Shown piece by piece: positions 8,120-15,891 of a DNA stretch of 64,000 nt. Below the pieces are notes generated by a model. It had not been told where the DNA came from. It saw only the letters and a list, made by a program, of their open reading frames with translations, and did no database searches. Numbering within the stretch: the first letter of the stretch is position 1; every line of letters starts with the position of its first letter. Source of the DNA: Halorutilus salinus (lineage in GTDB: Archaea; Halobacteriota; Halobacteria; Halobacteriales; Halorutilaceae); contig NZ_RKLV01000002.1 of NCBI RefSeq assembly GCF_026242195.1, positions 186,001-250,000 on the forward strand. The letters are read 5' to 3'. The translations under genes were made by a program, and so were the position numbers.

Positions 8120-9532
8120 TCAGTCGTCGGCTTTCGTCGTCTCCGTCTTACCCGTCAGGTTCATATCGCGCCATCTTCCGGTGCTAAACCATCCGAAAGC
8201 GACCGTTGCGCCTATGATGTTCGAGACGGCGAAGGCGAGCCAGAGTCCGTTCGAACCGAACTGCGTCGCGCCGACGTAGGCGATACCGAGGCGGGCTAAG
8301 CCGACGACGCCTACGGTTATTGCCGCCGCGGTTAGCGTCTTTCCCGTGCCACGTATACCGCCGATGTACGCACGCATTACGCCGAGGAAGCCGAATGTCG
8401 GTGCAACGAAACGGAGGAACGTCGCGCCTTCGTCTATTATAGCGGGGTTGTCGGTGAAGATAGCGATTACAGAGTTAGCGAAGAGCCACGTTACCACACC
8501 CATGGCGGCGAGTACCACGAACATCGTCCGCGCGGCTATATGGTTCGCCGCCTCGACACGGTCGGGTTCGTCAGCCCCGATGTTCTGTCCCGTCATAGTC
8601 TCGACGCCCTGAGCCACCGCCGCGGCGGGTAGGAAGATAACCGAGAAGACGCGCGTACCGACACCGAACGCCGCCGCCACCGTGTCGCCGAACATACCGA
8701 CGACGAACAGGAGGGCGTTTATAGAGACGGCGCGCCCTGTCGTCTCTACCGACGCGGGACCGCCTATACGTACGATCTTCCGTACGAAAGTCGGGTTCGG
8801 CACCATGTCGCGCGCGTGTATACGTACGCCGTACGTAGTCCGTAACATCACGAACAGACCGACGCCGAGCGCGAGAGACCGCGAGAACACCGTCGCCACC
8901 GCCGCGCCCTGTATACCCATCTCCGGAAACGGACCCCAGCCGAAGATCAGGAACGGATCGAGGAGTATGTTGAGAACCACGGAGCCGAGCATTACGAGCA
9001 TCGGCGTGATCGTGTCGCCGTACCCGCGCATCAGGAATATGAACGTGAAGAAGCCGAACATGAAGACGAGACCGAGAGAGATCACCTCCATATAGCTCGC
9101 GCCGAGACGTACGACCGTATCCGAAGCCCCTGTTAGGGCAAGGAAGTCCTCGACGATGAAGTAACCGCCGGCTCCGAGTACGACCGAGGCGATGAGAGAG
9201 AAACCCGTTACCTGCGACGCGGCGAACTCGGCTTCCTCCTTCTCGTTAGCGCCCGTATGCTGTGCGACGAGCACGCTCCCTGCGACTGCGAGACCCATAC
9301 CGAGCGAGATCAGGAGGAATACGACAGGGAAGGCGAAGCTTATAGCCGCGAGCGCGTCGTCGCTGTACTGTCCGAGCCAGAACGTGTCGACGAGGTTGTA
9401 CGCCGTCTGAAGCAGGTTCGTGACGACGATGGGAAGCGAGAGGTAGAACAACGGCTTGCCGACGCTCCCCGACGTAAGGTCGAACTCGTCACGGTTCTTG
9501 AATATAACGCCGAGCCTGTCCCTGAGGCTCAT
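8120..9532 (-). CDS. MATE-family multidrug/Na+ antiporter
   Basis: 470 residues with 12 hydrophobic segments. N-terminal GKPLFYLSLPIVVTNLLQTAYNL-type helix 1, VDTFWLGQYSDDALAA (the conserved VDxxxxG motif), and a second related motif in the other half (GVETMTGQNIGA). Complete. It pumps cationic drugs out with Na+ or H+. Its start overlaps the stop of the TetR gene by 4 bases, so the pair is one transcript under the palindromic operator at 10112-10129. Confidence 0.9.
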   Translation of the reverse strand: MSLRDRLGVIFKNRDEFDLTSGSVGKPLFYLSLPIVVTNLLQTAYNLVDTFWLGQYSDDALAAISFAFPVVFLLISLGMGLAVAGSVLVAQHTGANEKEEAEFAASQVTGFSLIASVVLGAGGYFIVEDFLALTGASDTVVRLGASYMEVISLGLVFMFGFFTFIFLMRGYGDTITPMLVMLGSVVLNILLDPFLIFGWGPFPEMGIQGAAVATVFSRSLALGVGLFVMLRTTYGVRIHARDMVPNPTFVRKIVRIGGPASVETTGRAVSINALLFVVGMFGDTVAAAFGVGTRVFSVIFLPAAAVAQGVETMTGQNIGADEPDRVEAANHIAARTMFVVLAAMGVVTWLFANSVIAIFTDNPAIIDEGATFLRFVAPTFGFLGVMRAYIGGIRGTGKTLTAAAITVGVVGLARLGIAYVGATQFGSNGLWLAFAVSNIIGATVAFGWFSTGRWRDMNLTGKTETTKADD

Positions 9533-10101
9533 ACGCCGTCCCCGTCAACGAGACACGTTTCGACGTACGTCTCCACCGTGGCGCGGAGCTCGTCGTCTGT
9601 CTTACCGACCGTAACGCTACGCGTGCGCAGACCGTTTCCAAGCGCGACGAGCATCTCCGCCGTCCCCTCTGCGTCCACGTCGTTACGGAAAACACCTTCT
9701 TCGACCCCGCGCCGTACCGTGTCTTCGATGTACGTCTTTAGCTCTTCCTCGTACTCGACGAACCTATCGCGCACACCTTCGTTGTACGGCGACTGTGCCT
9801 TCATCTCTAACATCGCCGTCCTGAAGCCGTCGCCTACCTCGTCCTCGCGCGGCGTCAGTAGACTGACGAGTTCGTCCGCCGGATCGTCCCCGTCCCCTTC
9901 GAGACGTTCGTGGAACTCGTCGAGGAGGTAGTCGAGGAAAGCGAGCAGAAGCTCCTGCTTCGTACCGTAGTGGTAGTGGAGCGTAGGCTTGCTCTTCTCC
10001 GACTCGTCGGCTATATCCTGCATCGTCAGACCCGCGTATCCGTTCTCGCAGAGCGCGCCGTAGGTCGCCTCCATTATCTCGTCTTCTGCGTCGTCATCCA
10101 T
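9529..10101 (-). CDS. TetR-family repressor of the MATE operon
   Basis: 190 residues. The N-terminal helix-turn-helix reads ATYGALCENGYAGLT, then MQDIADESEKSKPTLHYHYG, the hallmark TetR DNA-binding segment with the YYHYxxK-like end. The C-terminal helical domain (about 60-190) would bind ligand. Overlap with the MATE gene and a perfect palindrome 11 bases upstream of the start argue for autoregulation, with efflux induced by substrates. Confidence 0.9.
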   Translation of the reverse strand: MDDDAEDEIMEATYGALCENGYAGLTMQDIADESEKSKPTLHYHYGTKQELLLAFLDYLLDEFHERLEGDGDDPADELVSLLTPREDEVGDGFRTAMLEMKAQSPYNEGVRDRFVEYEEELKTYIEDTVRRGVEEGVFRNDVDAEGTAEMLVALGNGLRTRSVTVGKTDDELRATVETYVETCLVDGDGV

Positions 10102-10111
10102 CTATGACAAC

Positions 10112-10129
10112 TAACTGACCGGTCAGTTA
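10112..10129. promoter_or_regulatory. perfect 18-bp TetR operator palindrome
   Basis: TAACTGACCGGTCAGTTA is an exact palindrome. It lies 11 bases before the TetR start codon, where it would overlap the transcription start or TATA region. Core GACCGGTC resembles other TetR operators. Confidence 0.8.
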
Positions 10130-10198
10130 AACAGTTTGTGAACTCGTTTCGAAACCCGAACCAGACGCGTCTTTACGCCGTGTCCACTACCGTCGTAT

Positions 10199-10861
10199 AT
10201 GAAACGCCGCGACTGTCTCAGGCTCGCCGCAACCGGTGTAGGCTTCTCCGCGGCGGGTTGCGTTTCGGCGCTCCGAGGCGGGGACGATGCCGACGAGAAC
10301 GCGTACCTCGAACCCCCTGACGATATACACGAGGATGGGGGGTACCCGACGTACGGCGACCCCGTTCCGGACGTCGATCTTCTCGATATCTTCACCGACG
10401 AATACGTCTCGACGCGTCAGGAAGGCGAGTATCTTATGACGTTCTTCTACTCGTTCTGTCCAACTGAGTGTATCTGGATCATATCGGCTCTTACGCATAC
10501 GGAGGCAAGGGTGGTAGAGAACGGCGGCGAACCGCCGCGTATACTCGCCGCGACCTTTGACCCCGCTCGTGACACTCCGAAACGGCTCACCGACTACGCC
10601 GAGCGCATGGGTATAGAGACGGACGGAGGCTGGAGCTTCCTCCGTCCTGAGGACGAGAAACGCGCCGACGAGGTAATAACCGGAAGGTTCGGCGTTAGCT
10701 TCGCAAAGAGGTCGACGGGCGGGATCTACGACTTCCTCCACGACACCCTGATACTGCTCGTCAACGAGGACGGCTACGTTGAGCGTACGTACACGAACGA
10801 GGAGCCGAACCCCGACGTGATAGCCTCCGACATCGCCGACCTACGCGACGCACAAGCCTGA
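10199..10861 (+). CDS. SCO1/SenC-type copper chaperone lipoprotein
   Basis: 220 residues. Twin Arg plus lipobox at the N-terminus (LAATGVGFSAAGC, Cys about 21) indicates export and lipid anchoring. The thioredoxin-fold domain carries the copper-binding CPTEC motif (CxxxC, about 88-92) and a late His in DFLHDTLILLV, the third ligand of SCO proteins. It would deliver copper to cytochrome oxidase CuA or act as a thiol reductase. It ends next to the convergent NosL-like gene, a second copper-handling protein. Confidence 0.85.
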   Translation: MKRRDCLRLAATGVGFSAAGCVSALRGGDDADENAYLEPPDDIHEDGGYPTYGDPVPDVDLLDIFTDEYVSTRQEGEYLMTFFYSFCPTECIWIISALTHTEARVVENGGEPPRILAATFDPARDTPKRLTDYAERMGIETDGGWSFLRPEDEKRADEVITGRFGVSFAKRSTGGIYDFLHDTLILLVNEDGYVERTYTNEEPNPDVIASDIADLRDAQA

Positions 10862-11440
10862 CTACCAGACACACCGGTTCATGTTGTACCTCGTGAACCT
10901 CTCGGCGTCGCCGGTGCTGAGCTCGTCGAAACGCCTCGTGAACGCCTTTGCCCCTTCCTCGTCCACGAAAGGGACAGGGTTACGCCCGGCGGGCATATCG
11001 ATAAGGTCGCGCTCACCCACGAAGACGTAGTAGGCGTCGAAGCCGTCGACTGTCTGGCGCGTCGCGTAGTCGGTTACCCAGAGACCCTCCACATCGGCGT
11101 CCGACACACCGAAGGCGGACGGCGACGTGTAGTAGGCACCCATACATCCCGACGTACAGAAGAATGCGCGCTCGCCGTCCTCGTGGACAGCCTGAGCGTT
11201 CCACCGCGGATGGTCGGTGACGTTCCGCGCACAGACGTCGCACGATGCGTCGGGGTAGTCGACGGGTTCGGGCGTGAAGCCGTCACCGTCTGCTTCACCT
11301 CCTTTTCCACCGTCGTCACCGTCCGTCCCATCGCCCTCCGTCTTCGCTGAACCGCTTCCGAGACATCCCGTCACCGCTGTTCCGCCTACTGCGACGAGTA
11401 TCTCGCGTCTCCGGAGCGACGGGCTGTCGTCACCCTTCAC
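10862..11440 (-). CDS. NosL-like copper-binding lipoprotein
   Basis: 192 residues, GTG start. Signal with lipobox (AVGGTAVTGCLGS), a Gly/Asp-rich linker to about residue 55, then a NosL domain: DVCARNVTDHPRWNAQ, FFCTSGCMGAYY, and ending FTRYNMNRCVW. NosL proteins bind Cu(I) and supply nitrous oxide reductase, but related haloarchaeal proteins sit with other copper systems. No nos genes are visible here. The partner is the convergent SCO-like gene. Confidence 0.8.
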   Translation of the reverse strand: MKGDDSPSLRRREILVAVGGTAVTGCLGSGSAKTEGDGTDGDDGGKGGEADGDGFTPEPVDYPDASCDVCARNVTDHPRWNAQAVHEDGERAFFCTSGCMGAYYTSPSAFGVSDADVEGLWVTDYATRQTVDGFDAYYVFVGERDLIDMPAGRNPVPFVDEEGAKAFTRRFDELSTGDAERFTRYNMNRCVW

Positions 11441-11493
11441 GGTCGGAAAGACGTCGAGAGGCGTAAAAACACGTCTGGTACGTCGGTCGAAAC

Positions 11494-11709
11494 TCAGTCC
11501 TCTGTCGCGTCACCGTCGGGATCGAACTCGAATATATCCTCTACGTTACAGCCGAACTCGTGCGCGAGCTTGAAAGCGAGTTCGAGCGAGGGGTCGTACC
11601 TGCCCGTCTCGATCGAGTTTACCGTCTGACGGCTTACGTCCACCCTTTCGGCAAGCTCACCTTGGGTCAGGTCTTCCCTCGCCCTATACACCTTCAAGCT
11701 GTTCTCCAC
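11494..11709 (-). CDS. short XRE-family (Cro/CI) helix-turn-helix regulator
   Basis: 71 residues, essentially only the helix-turn-helix: REDLTQGELAERVDVSRQTV, NSIETGRYDPSLELAF, KLAHEFGCNVEDIFEF. It is close in sequence to the second XRE protein at 51735-51938 (shared RQTVNSIE/RQTINSVE and GRYDPSLEL). GTG start. A GTAAA-N6-TTTAC dyad, the same motif as at the other XRE module, lies 20-35 bases upstream over the likely TATA box, so it is probably autoregulated. No coupled membrane gene is present here. Confidence 0.85.
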   Translation of the reverse strand: MENSLKVYRAREDLTQGELAERVDVSRQTVNSIETGRYDPSLELAFKLAHEFGCNVEDIFEFDPDGDATED

Positions 11710-11728
11710 GCAGGATACAGTGTCTAAC

Positions 11729-11744
11729 GTAAACTATACTTTAC
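11729..11744. promoter_or_regulatory. GTAAA-N6-TTTAC dyad at the XRE gene promoter
   Basis: GTAAACTATACTTTAC, with an internal TATA-like core on the minus strand. It is preceded by GTCTAAC, as is the related site at 13023. Likely operator of the adjacent XRE regulator. Confidence 0.6.
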
Positions 11745-11763
11745 GGTGACTCGGTGCGTCTCC

Positions 11764-12918
11764 TCAGCCACCGTCGGCTTCGACGAGAGCGCCCGCCACC
11801 GCAGGACCGTCAGGGAGTTCGATACGCGTACCGTGGACGACGAGCCTCTTTCGTTCTCCGTCCGCCGTCTCCGTGGCGAACGAGTAACGTATGCTGTCGA
11901 CCTCGCCTTCCTCGCGTTTACGTAGGTTCTCGCGCATACGTTCCCGATCCTCCTCCGTGGCGGCGTACTCGGTCGCGTGTGTTCCTACCACGTCGTTGAC
12001 CTCCTCGCCGAGAGCGTCGGCGAAAGCCGTGTTGACGTAGTCGAAGACACCGTCCTTGACGACGTACACGCCGGCGAGGCTCTGTTCGACGATAGCGCGG
12101 AACTTCTCCTCCGACTCCCTGCGACGTCTTTCGTTCTTCTTCCTTTCGGAGATATCGCGCACGACGGCGAGTACGCGATCCTCGCCGTCTATCTCGGCGC
12201 GTCTGAGGCTGACCTCGACCCAGAAGGTTCTGCCGTCCTTGGTGACGTTCTTCCACTCGAAGACGCGCGACCCCTCGCGCTCCGCCTTCTGCAGGTTCCG
12301 GAGCGCCCTCTCCTCCGTGTACGGCTCCTCGTCCGCAGAGACGTCGGAGACGTTGAGTCCGAGCGCCTCCTCGCGCGTGTAGCCGTGCATCTCACACATA
12401 CGTTCGTTAACGTCGAGTATCTCGCCTGTCTCGGGGTTCTCGATAAACAGCGCATCGTTTATCTTCTCGAAGACCTCGCGGTAGTTGGTACGTGCGCGCT
12501 CCCTCTCGACGATGTTACGGACGCGGTTTGCGAGAACGTCGTGTTGCTCCCTTCCGGGGTCTTCGACACCCGCGATGAATCCGCGTAACGTTCCACGCAC
12601 CACGTCCGTCGCGCCCGCCTCTATAGCCTCCATCTCGTCCTCCGAGGAGACGTCGCCGAGGAAAGCCACGAAAGGCACGTCGCTCGACGCGCGCACCCTA
12701 CGTAGAATCTCAACACCGTCCACCTCACCCGTTCCCTCGCCGCAGACGACGCAGTCGGTACCGGCTTCGTCTACATGGTCGACCGCCTCGTCCACCGATT
12801 CGGCGACAACAGCCTCGAAGCCGTCGCGTTCCTCAAGAAACCCTTTGACGGAGTTTAGAACCTCTCGGTCGTCACCGACCAAGAGCACCCTGTACCCCCT
12901 TCCGGTTTTGACGCCCAT
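11764..12918 (-). CDS. receiver-like/PAS/PAS signal-transduction protein without kinase domain
   Basis: 384 residues. Residues about 9-120 form a response-receiver fold (VLLVGDDREVLNSVKGFL then VDGVEILRRVRASSDVPF). At the phosphoacceptor position the sequence reads CVVCGEG, with no Asp, and the conserved Lys is also missing, so this is a pseudo-receiver. Two PAS/PAC domains follow (about 140-265 and 265-380), with PAC signatures RVLAVVRDISERK and a second at the end. No histidine-kinase or output domain is present, so it probably acts through protein contacts. Leaderless start with an AT-rich box about 30 bases upstream. Confidence 0.8.
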   Translation of the reverse strand: MGVKTGRGYRVLLVGDDREVLNSVKGFLEERDGFEAVVAESVDEAVDHVDEAGTDCVVCGEGTGEVDGVEILRRVRASSDVPFVAFLGDVSSEDEMEAIEAGATDVVRGTLRGFIAGVEDPGREQHDVLANRVRNIVERERARTNYREVFEKINDALFIENPETGEILDVNERMCEMHGYTREEALGLNVSDVSADEEPYTEERALRNLQKAEREGSRVFEWKNVTKDGRTFWVEVSLRRAEIDGEDRVLAVVRDISERKKNERRRRESEEKFRAIVEQSLAGVYVVKDGVFDYVNTAFADALGEEVNDVVGTHATEYAATEEDRERMRENLRKREEGEVDSIRYSFATETADGERKRLVVHGTRIELPDGPAVAGALVEADGG

Positions 12919-13021
12919 CGGATTAAGATTCTTGGGGTCGTTCTTATTCCTTTTGCTGTTCGCGGAAACGACCGCCTTCCGAATACGAAAGGGTTATATT
13001 TGTAAAGTCTTAACGTCTAAC

Positions 13022-13039
13022 TGTAAACTTAAGTTTACA
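13022..13039. promoter_or_regulatory. perfect 18-bp palindrome TGTAAACTTAAGTTTACA
   Basis: It contains the same GTAAA-N6-TTTAC core seen at the two XRE modules and is the most symmetrical copy. It lies about 100 bases upstream of the PAS gene and 43 bases upstream of the tRNA-like gene, so either could be the target. A TTATATTT box is 20 bases to the left. Confidence 0.6.
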
Positions 13040-13081
13040 CCGGGTGCGTCGTTTCCCCCGCGACGGGCTTGGTAAAGATAA

Positions 13082-13170
13082 GCCCTGGTTGGACAAGGCT
13101 CGGTCCCCATCACCCTCCCCCTTTGATGTCCCCTCCGAGCCGGAGCGCGGTTCGACTCCGCGCCGGGGCA
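13082..13170 (+). tRNA. tRNA-like gene of class II size with an abnormal anticodon arm
   Basis: 89 bases fold as a long-variable-arm tRNA. Acceptor GCCCTGG pairs with CCGGGGC (one G-U), discriminator A. D arm GGAC/GTCC. T arm CGCGG-TTCGACT-CCGCG. Variable arm CTCCG-AGC-CGGAG. The anticodon stem CATCA/TGATG is intact but its loop is 11 bases (CCCTCCCCCTT) instead of 7, and no U33-anticodon-purine37 order fits a Ser or Leu anticodon. A perfect alternative pairing GGCTCGG/CCGAGCC also exists. It may be a decayed or specialised tRNA; isotype not assigned. Confidence 0.5.
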
Positions 13171-13265
13171 TGACCCCATCGACCCGACCCTTTTCCGTCC
13201 TGAACCGTCTGAGCCTCAAGCGGAGACACTATATGTGCAGGGCATGTATACCACGCAAAGAACAT

Positions 13266-13826
13266 ATGCAGAACGAGGTATACAGGGTACGTGCCAGCTT
13301 TGAGGTACCGCTCGACGAGTTACGCAGTTTCCTCGACGGCTACGAACCTCCCGCCGAGATAGACGGTGTCGACGTTGAGAGACGCGGTAACAAGCTGTTG
13401 CTGACCGCCGACGCCGACCGTGACGCGTCGAACTACACGCCCACGGCGCTCCTGAAGGCGAGCCTCAAGGAGAGGCGTCTGTACAAGACGGACGAAGGCT
13501 GGTCGCGTGAGGATCCGAGGAACGAAGCCTTCGGCGAAGACGAGGTGGAGTCCAAGACGGTCGAGTACGCGTGTTTCAAGGGCGACCGCGAAACGGTGCT
13601 CCAGAACACCGCGTTACGTTACCCTATGTTCGGTGTTCTCTCCGACATAGCGCTTTTTGCGGGCGTCGGTGAACTCACAGGTATCGCCGTCGTGGACGGC
13701 GAGCTTTCTGCGACACGTATCATCGAAGGCGAGGAAAGACCCGCGACGGTCGAGGTTGTCGACCCCAACGAGGGCAGGAACGAGACGAACGCTTCGGGGT
13801 GGCGCGACAACAGCCTCATCGGCTGA
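13266..13826 (+). CDS. conserved haloarchaeal protein of unknown function
   Basis: 186 residues, soluble and acidic. A ferredoxin-like start (VYRVRASFEVPLDELRSFL), a central YTPTALLKASLKE segment and the conserved VEYACFKGDRETVLQNTAL stretch identify a family I have seen only in haloarchaea, with no known role. I use the ATG at 13266, since the upstream frame runs through the tRNA-like gene and homologues start with this VYRV strand. ATGCAG follows a TATACC box by about 15 bases. Confidence 0.8.
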   Translation: MQNEVYRVRASFEVPLDELRSFLDGYEPPAEIDGVDVERRGNKLLLTADADRDASNYTPTALLKASLKERRLYKTDEGWSREDPRNEAFGEDEVESKTVEYACFKGDRETVLQNTALRYPMFGVLSDIALFAGVGELTGIAVVDGELSATRIIEGEERPATVEVVDPNEGRNETNASGWRDNSLIG

Positions 13827-13864
13827 CCGACTACTTATACATACACGGTTCGTAGCTACGGCGG

Positions 13865-15433
13865 ATGCTCCAAACCGATAGACGGGGTCTTCTGAAGCTG
13901 TCGGGCTGTGCACTTGCCACGATCGGCTCCTTCCCTTCGGTCTCGGCTTCTTCGGGAGGATGGCACAAGCCGCGCGCGAACCCCGCAAACACTGCGACTG
14001 CGTCCACGGGACCCGAAAACGGCGTCTCGTCCGGATGGTCGAAGAACGTCGGTACAGTCGGCACCCCTGTCTCAGCCGACGGTACGGTCTATGCCGCAAC
14101 CTCCGGCGGCTCCGTACTCGGTTTCGACGCGTCGGACGGTGAACGTCTCTGGAGCTACGACGCCGGTGACGGTATCGATGCTCCCGTCTCGTACGCCGAC
14201 GGCTCCGTCTACTTCACCGCCGGGGCGGTCACGTACGCCCTCGACGCTTCGAACGGCGAGGAGATATGGTCACGTCGCGGAACCGGCGCGTCGGTGTCGC
14301 CCGTGAACGCCGTCGACGGTACCGTCTACGTCGGTCTGTCGAGCACCGTCTACGGTCTCGGGAAGCATACAGGGACGGTTCTGTGGAAGGAGTCTCTAAG
14401 CGCCCCGTTGGCGGGATCCCCCGCCGTACGCGACGGTACTGTCTACGTCGCGACACGGGACGGGAACCTCTACGGCTTCGAAGCCGACGGCGGACTCGGA
14501 TGGACAGCAGACGCGGGCGCGTCGGTCGCAGGCGCACCCGTTGTTACCGACGACGGCGTCTTCGTCGTAGGCGGACGCGGCGGGGTCCGCTCGTTCGGGA
14601 CGGACGGAGACGAGAACTGGTCGGAGTCGCTCACCAAGCGAGTGACAGCCTCGCCCGCCGTCGACGACGATCACGTCTACGTAGCCACCGACGAGGGAGA
14701 CGTTCACGCGCTCCGCACCTCAAGCGGCTGGGAGGACTGGGTCTTTGAGGGCGACGGCTCCGCGTACGCCCCCGTCGTCGGAGGCGGAACCGTCTACGCC
14801 GTCTTGGGAGGAACGTTACACGCCGTCGACGCATCGAACGGAAACGAGCGGTGGAGCCACGACGGCGTGTCGGGTTCGCCCGCTATCGTCGGAACCGACC
14901 TACTCGTCGGCGACGGTAGACTCCGACGCCTGACCGGAGGGTTCAGATCGCCCGACACTGCCGTCGTCTCCGCGTCACTCGGTTCCGACACTGTCGAAGT
15001 AGGCGGCTCCGTCGGCGTAGACGCACGGATACGGAACTCAGGAGACGCCGACGGCACGCACCAAGCCGTCGTTTACGTCGACGACGTGTCCGCCGAGTTC
15101 CGTCGTGTCGATGTTCCGGCTGGCGAGACGGTCGACGTAAGCTTCTCCGTCTCGTTCGACGAACCCGGTGAACACGCCGTACGTGTCGGCGGATCCGACG
15201 CAGGGAGCGTAGAGGTAACGGACGGCTCCGCTTCCGACAGACAGGGCGACGGCGGGGACGACGGAACAGAGAACGGAACGGACGACGGAGGCGCGGGTGA
15301 CACGGATACGAACACCACCGACGGACGGAGCGCCGACGGGGAGCCGACACCCGGCTTCGGGCTCCCTGCCGTCGCCTCCGCAACACTGGCTGTCCTTGCG
15401 AAGAGGCTCCTCGCGTCTGACGAAGATTCTTAA
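13865..15433 (+). CDS. secreted PQQ-like beta-propeller protein with CARDB domain and PGF-CTERM tail
   Basis: 522 residues. Tat-like signal (DRRGLLKLSGCALATIGS), then seven or so propeller blades with repeated GTVYVAT/DxSNGEEIWS units (about 45-355). A CARDB-like domain follows (about 365-450), then a Thr/Asp/Gly-rich linker and a C-terminal PTPGFGLPAV motif with hydrophobic helix and KRLL. That ending matches the archaeosortase signal PGF-CTERM. The mature protein would be cleaved and lipid-anchored by ArtA (58544-59386). It probably serves surface binding or scaffolding; cofactor use is uncertain. Confidence 0.8.
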   Translation: MLQTDRRGLLKLSGCALATIGSFPSVSASSGGWHKPRANPANTATASTGPENGVSSGWSKNVGTVGTPVSADGTVYAATSGGSVLGFDASDGERLWSYDAGDGIDAPVSYADGSVYFTAGAVTYALDASNGEEIWSRRGTGASVSPVNAVDGTVYVGLSSTVYGLGKHTGTVLWKESLSAPLAGSPAVRDGTVYVATRDGNLYGFEADGGLGWTADAGASVAGAPVVTDDGVFVVGGRGGVRSFGTDGDENWSESLTKRVTASPAVDDDHVYVATDEGDVHALRTSSGWEDWVFEGDGSAYAPVVGGGTVYAVLGGTLHAVDASNGNERWSHDGVSGSPAIVGTDLLVGDGRLRRLTGGFRSPDTAVVSASLGSDTVEVGGSVGVDARIRNSGDADGTHQAVVYVDDVSAEFRRVDVPAGETVDVSFSVSFDEPGEHAVRVGGSDAGSVEVTDGSASDRQGDGGDDGTENGTDDGGAGDTDTNTTDGRSADGEPTPGFGLPAVASATLAVLAKRLLASDEDS

Positions 15434-15440
15434 ACCAACC

Positions 15441-15454
15441 GTCTAACGTTAGAC
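15441..15454. promoter_or_regulatory. perfect 14-bp palindrome GTCTAACGTTAGAC
   Basis: It ends two bases before the ATG of the DNA-binding-like gene 15457. In a leaderless transcript the palindrome would cover the transcription start, so bound protein would block initiation. It is likely the operator of the gene it precedes. Confidence 0.6.
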
Positions 15455-15456
15455 TG

Positions 15457-15891
15457 ATGCCGGACGACTGGAACAACGGTCTCGAAAGCGAACAGGTGAC
15501 GACGTATATCGACGAGACCACAAAGGAGGTATGGAAGGAGCACGCCGAGGCGCTCGGTATGTCGCTGAGCCGGTTCGTCGAGAGCATGGTCAACGCCGGA
15601 AGGTCGTTACACGAGGATACAGCGCCTGAGGGGTACGAGGACACCGACCCGGCGAGCGCGAGACGCGAAGCCGAGGCACTACGGCAGGAACTTGAGACGC
15701 TGGAGGAAGCCGAACGCGCCGATGCCGTCGAGGTCTATGCCGTACTTGACGCTTCGGGCGGATACGAGACCGTCGAAGCTCTCGCCGACGGTGTCGACGC
15801 CGACGAGTCCGCCGTCTACGAGGCGTTACAGTCGCTTCTCGACGAAGGTCTCGTCGAGTACGATACTATGCGTAACGCGTACACAGCATGA
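15457..15891 (+). CDS. RHH/winged-helix-like partner of the XerA recombinase
   Basis: 144 residues. The N-terminal third (VTTYIDETTKEVWKEHAEAL, then GMSLSRFVESMV) looks like a ribbon-helix-helix. A short coiled coil (REAEALRQELETLEEAERAD) joins a C-terminal winged-helix-like part (AVYEALQSLLDEGLVEYD). Its stop overlaps the recombinase start by 4 bases, so the two are translationally coupled. Haloarchaea commonly carry such a gene ahead of this recombinase (family recollection). It may regulate the pair or guide the recombinase. Confidence 0.75.
   Translation: MPDDWNNGLESEQVTTYIDETTKEVWKEHAEALGMSLSRFVESMVNAGRSLHEDTAPEGYEDTDPASARREAEALRQELETLEEAERADAVEVYAVLDASGGYETVEALADGVDADESAVYEALQSLLDEGLVEYDTMRNAYTA

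Noticed and set aside
12994-13219. Minus-strand open frames across the tRNA-like gene
   Set aside because: They read through a tRNA fold and their translations are Arg/Gly-rich with no motif.
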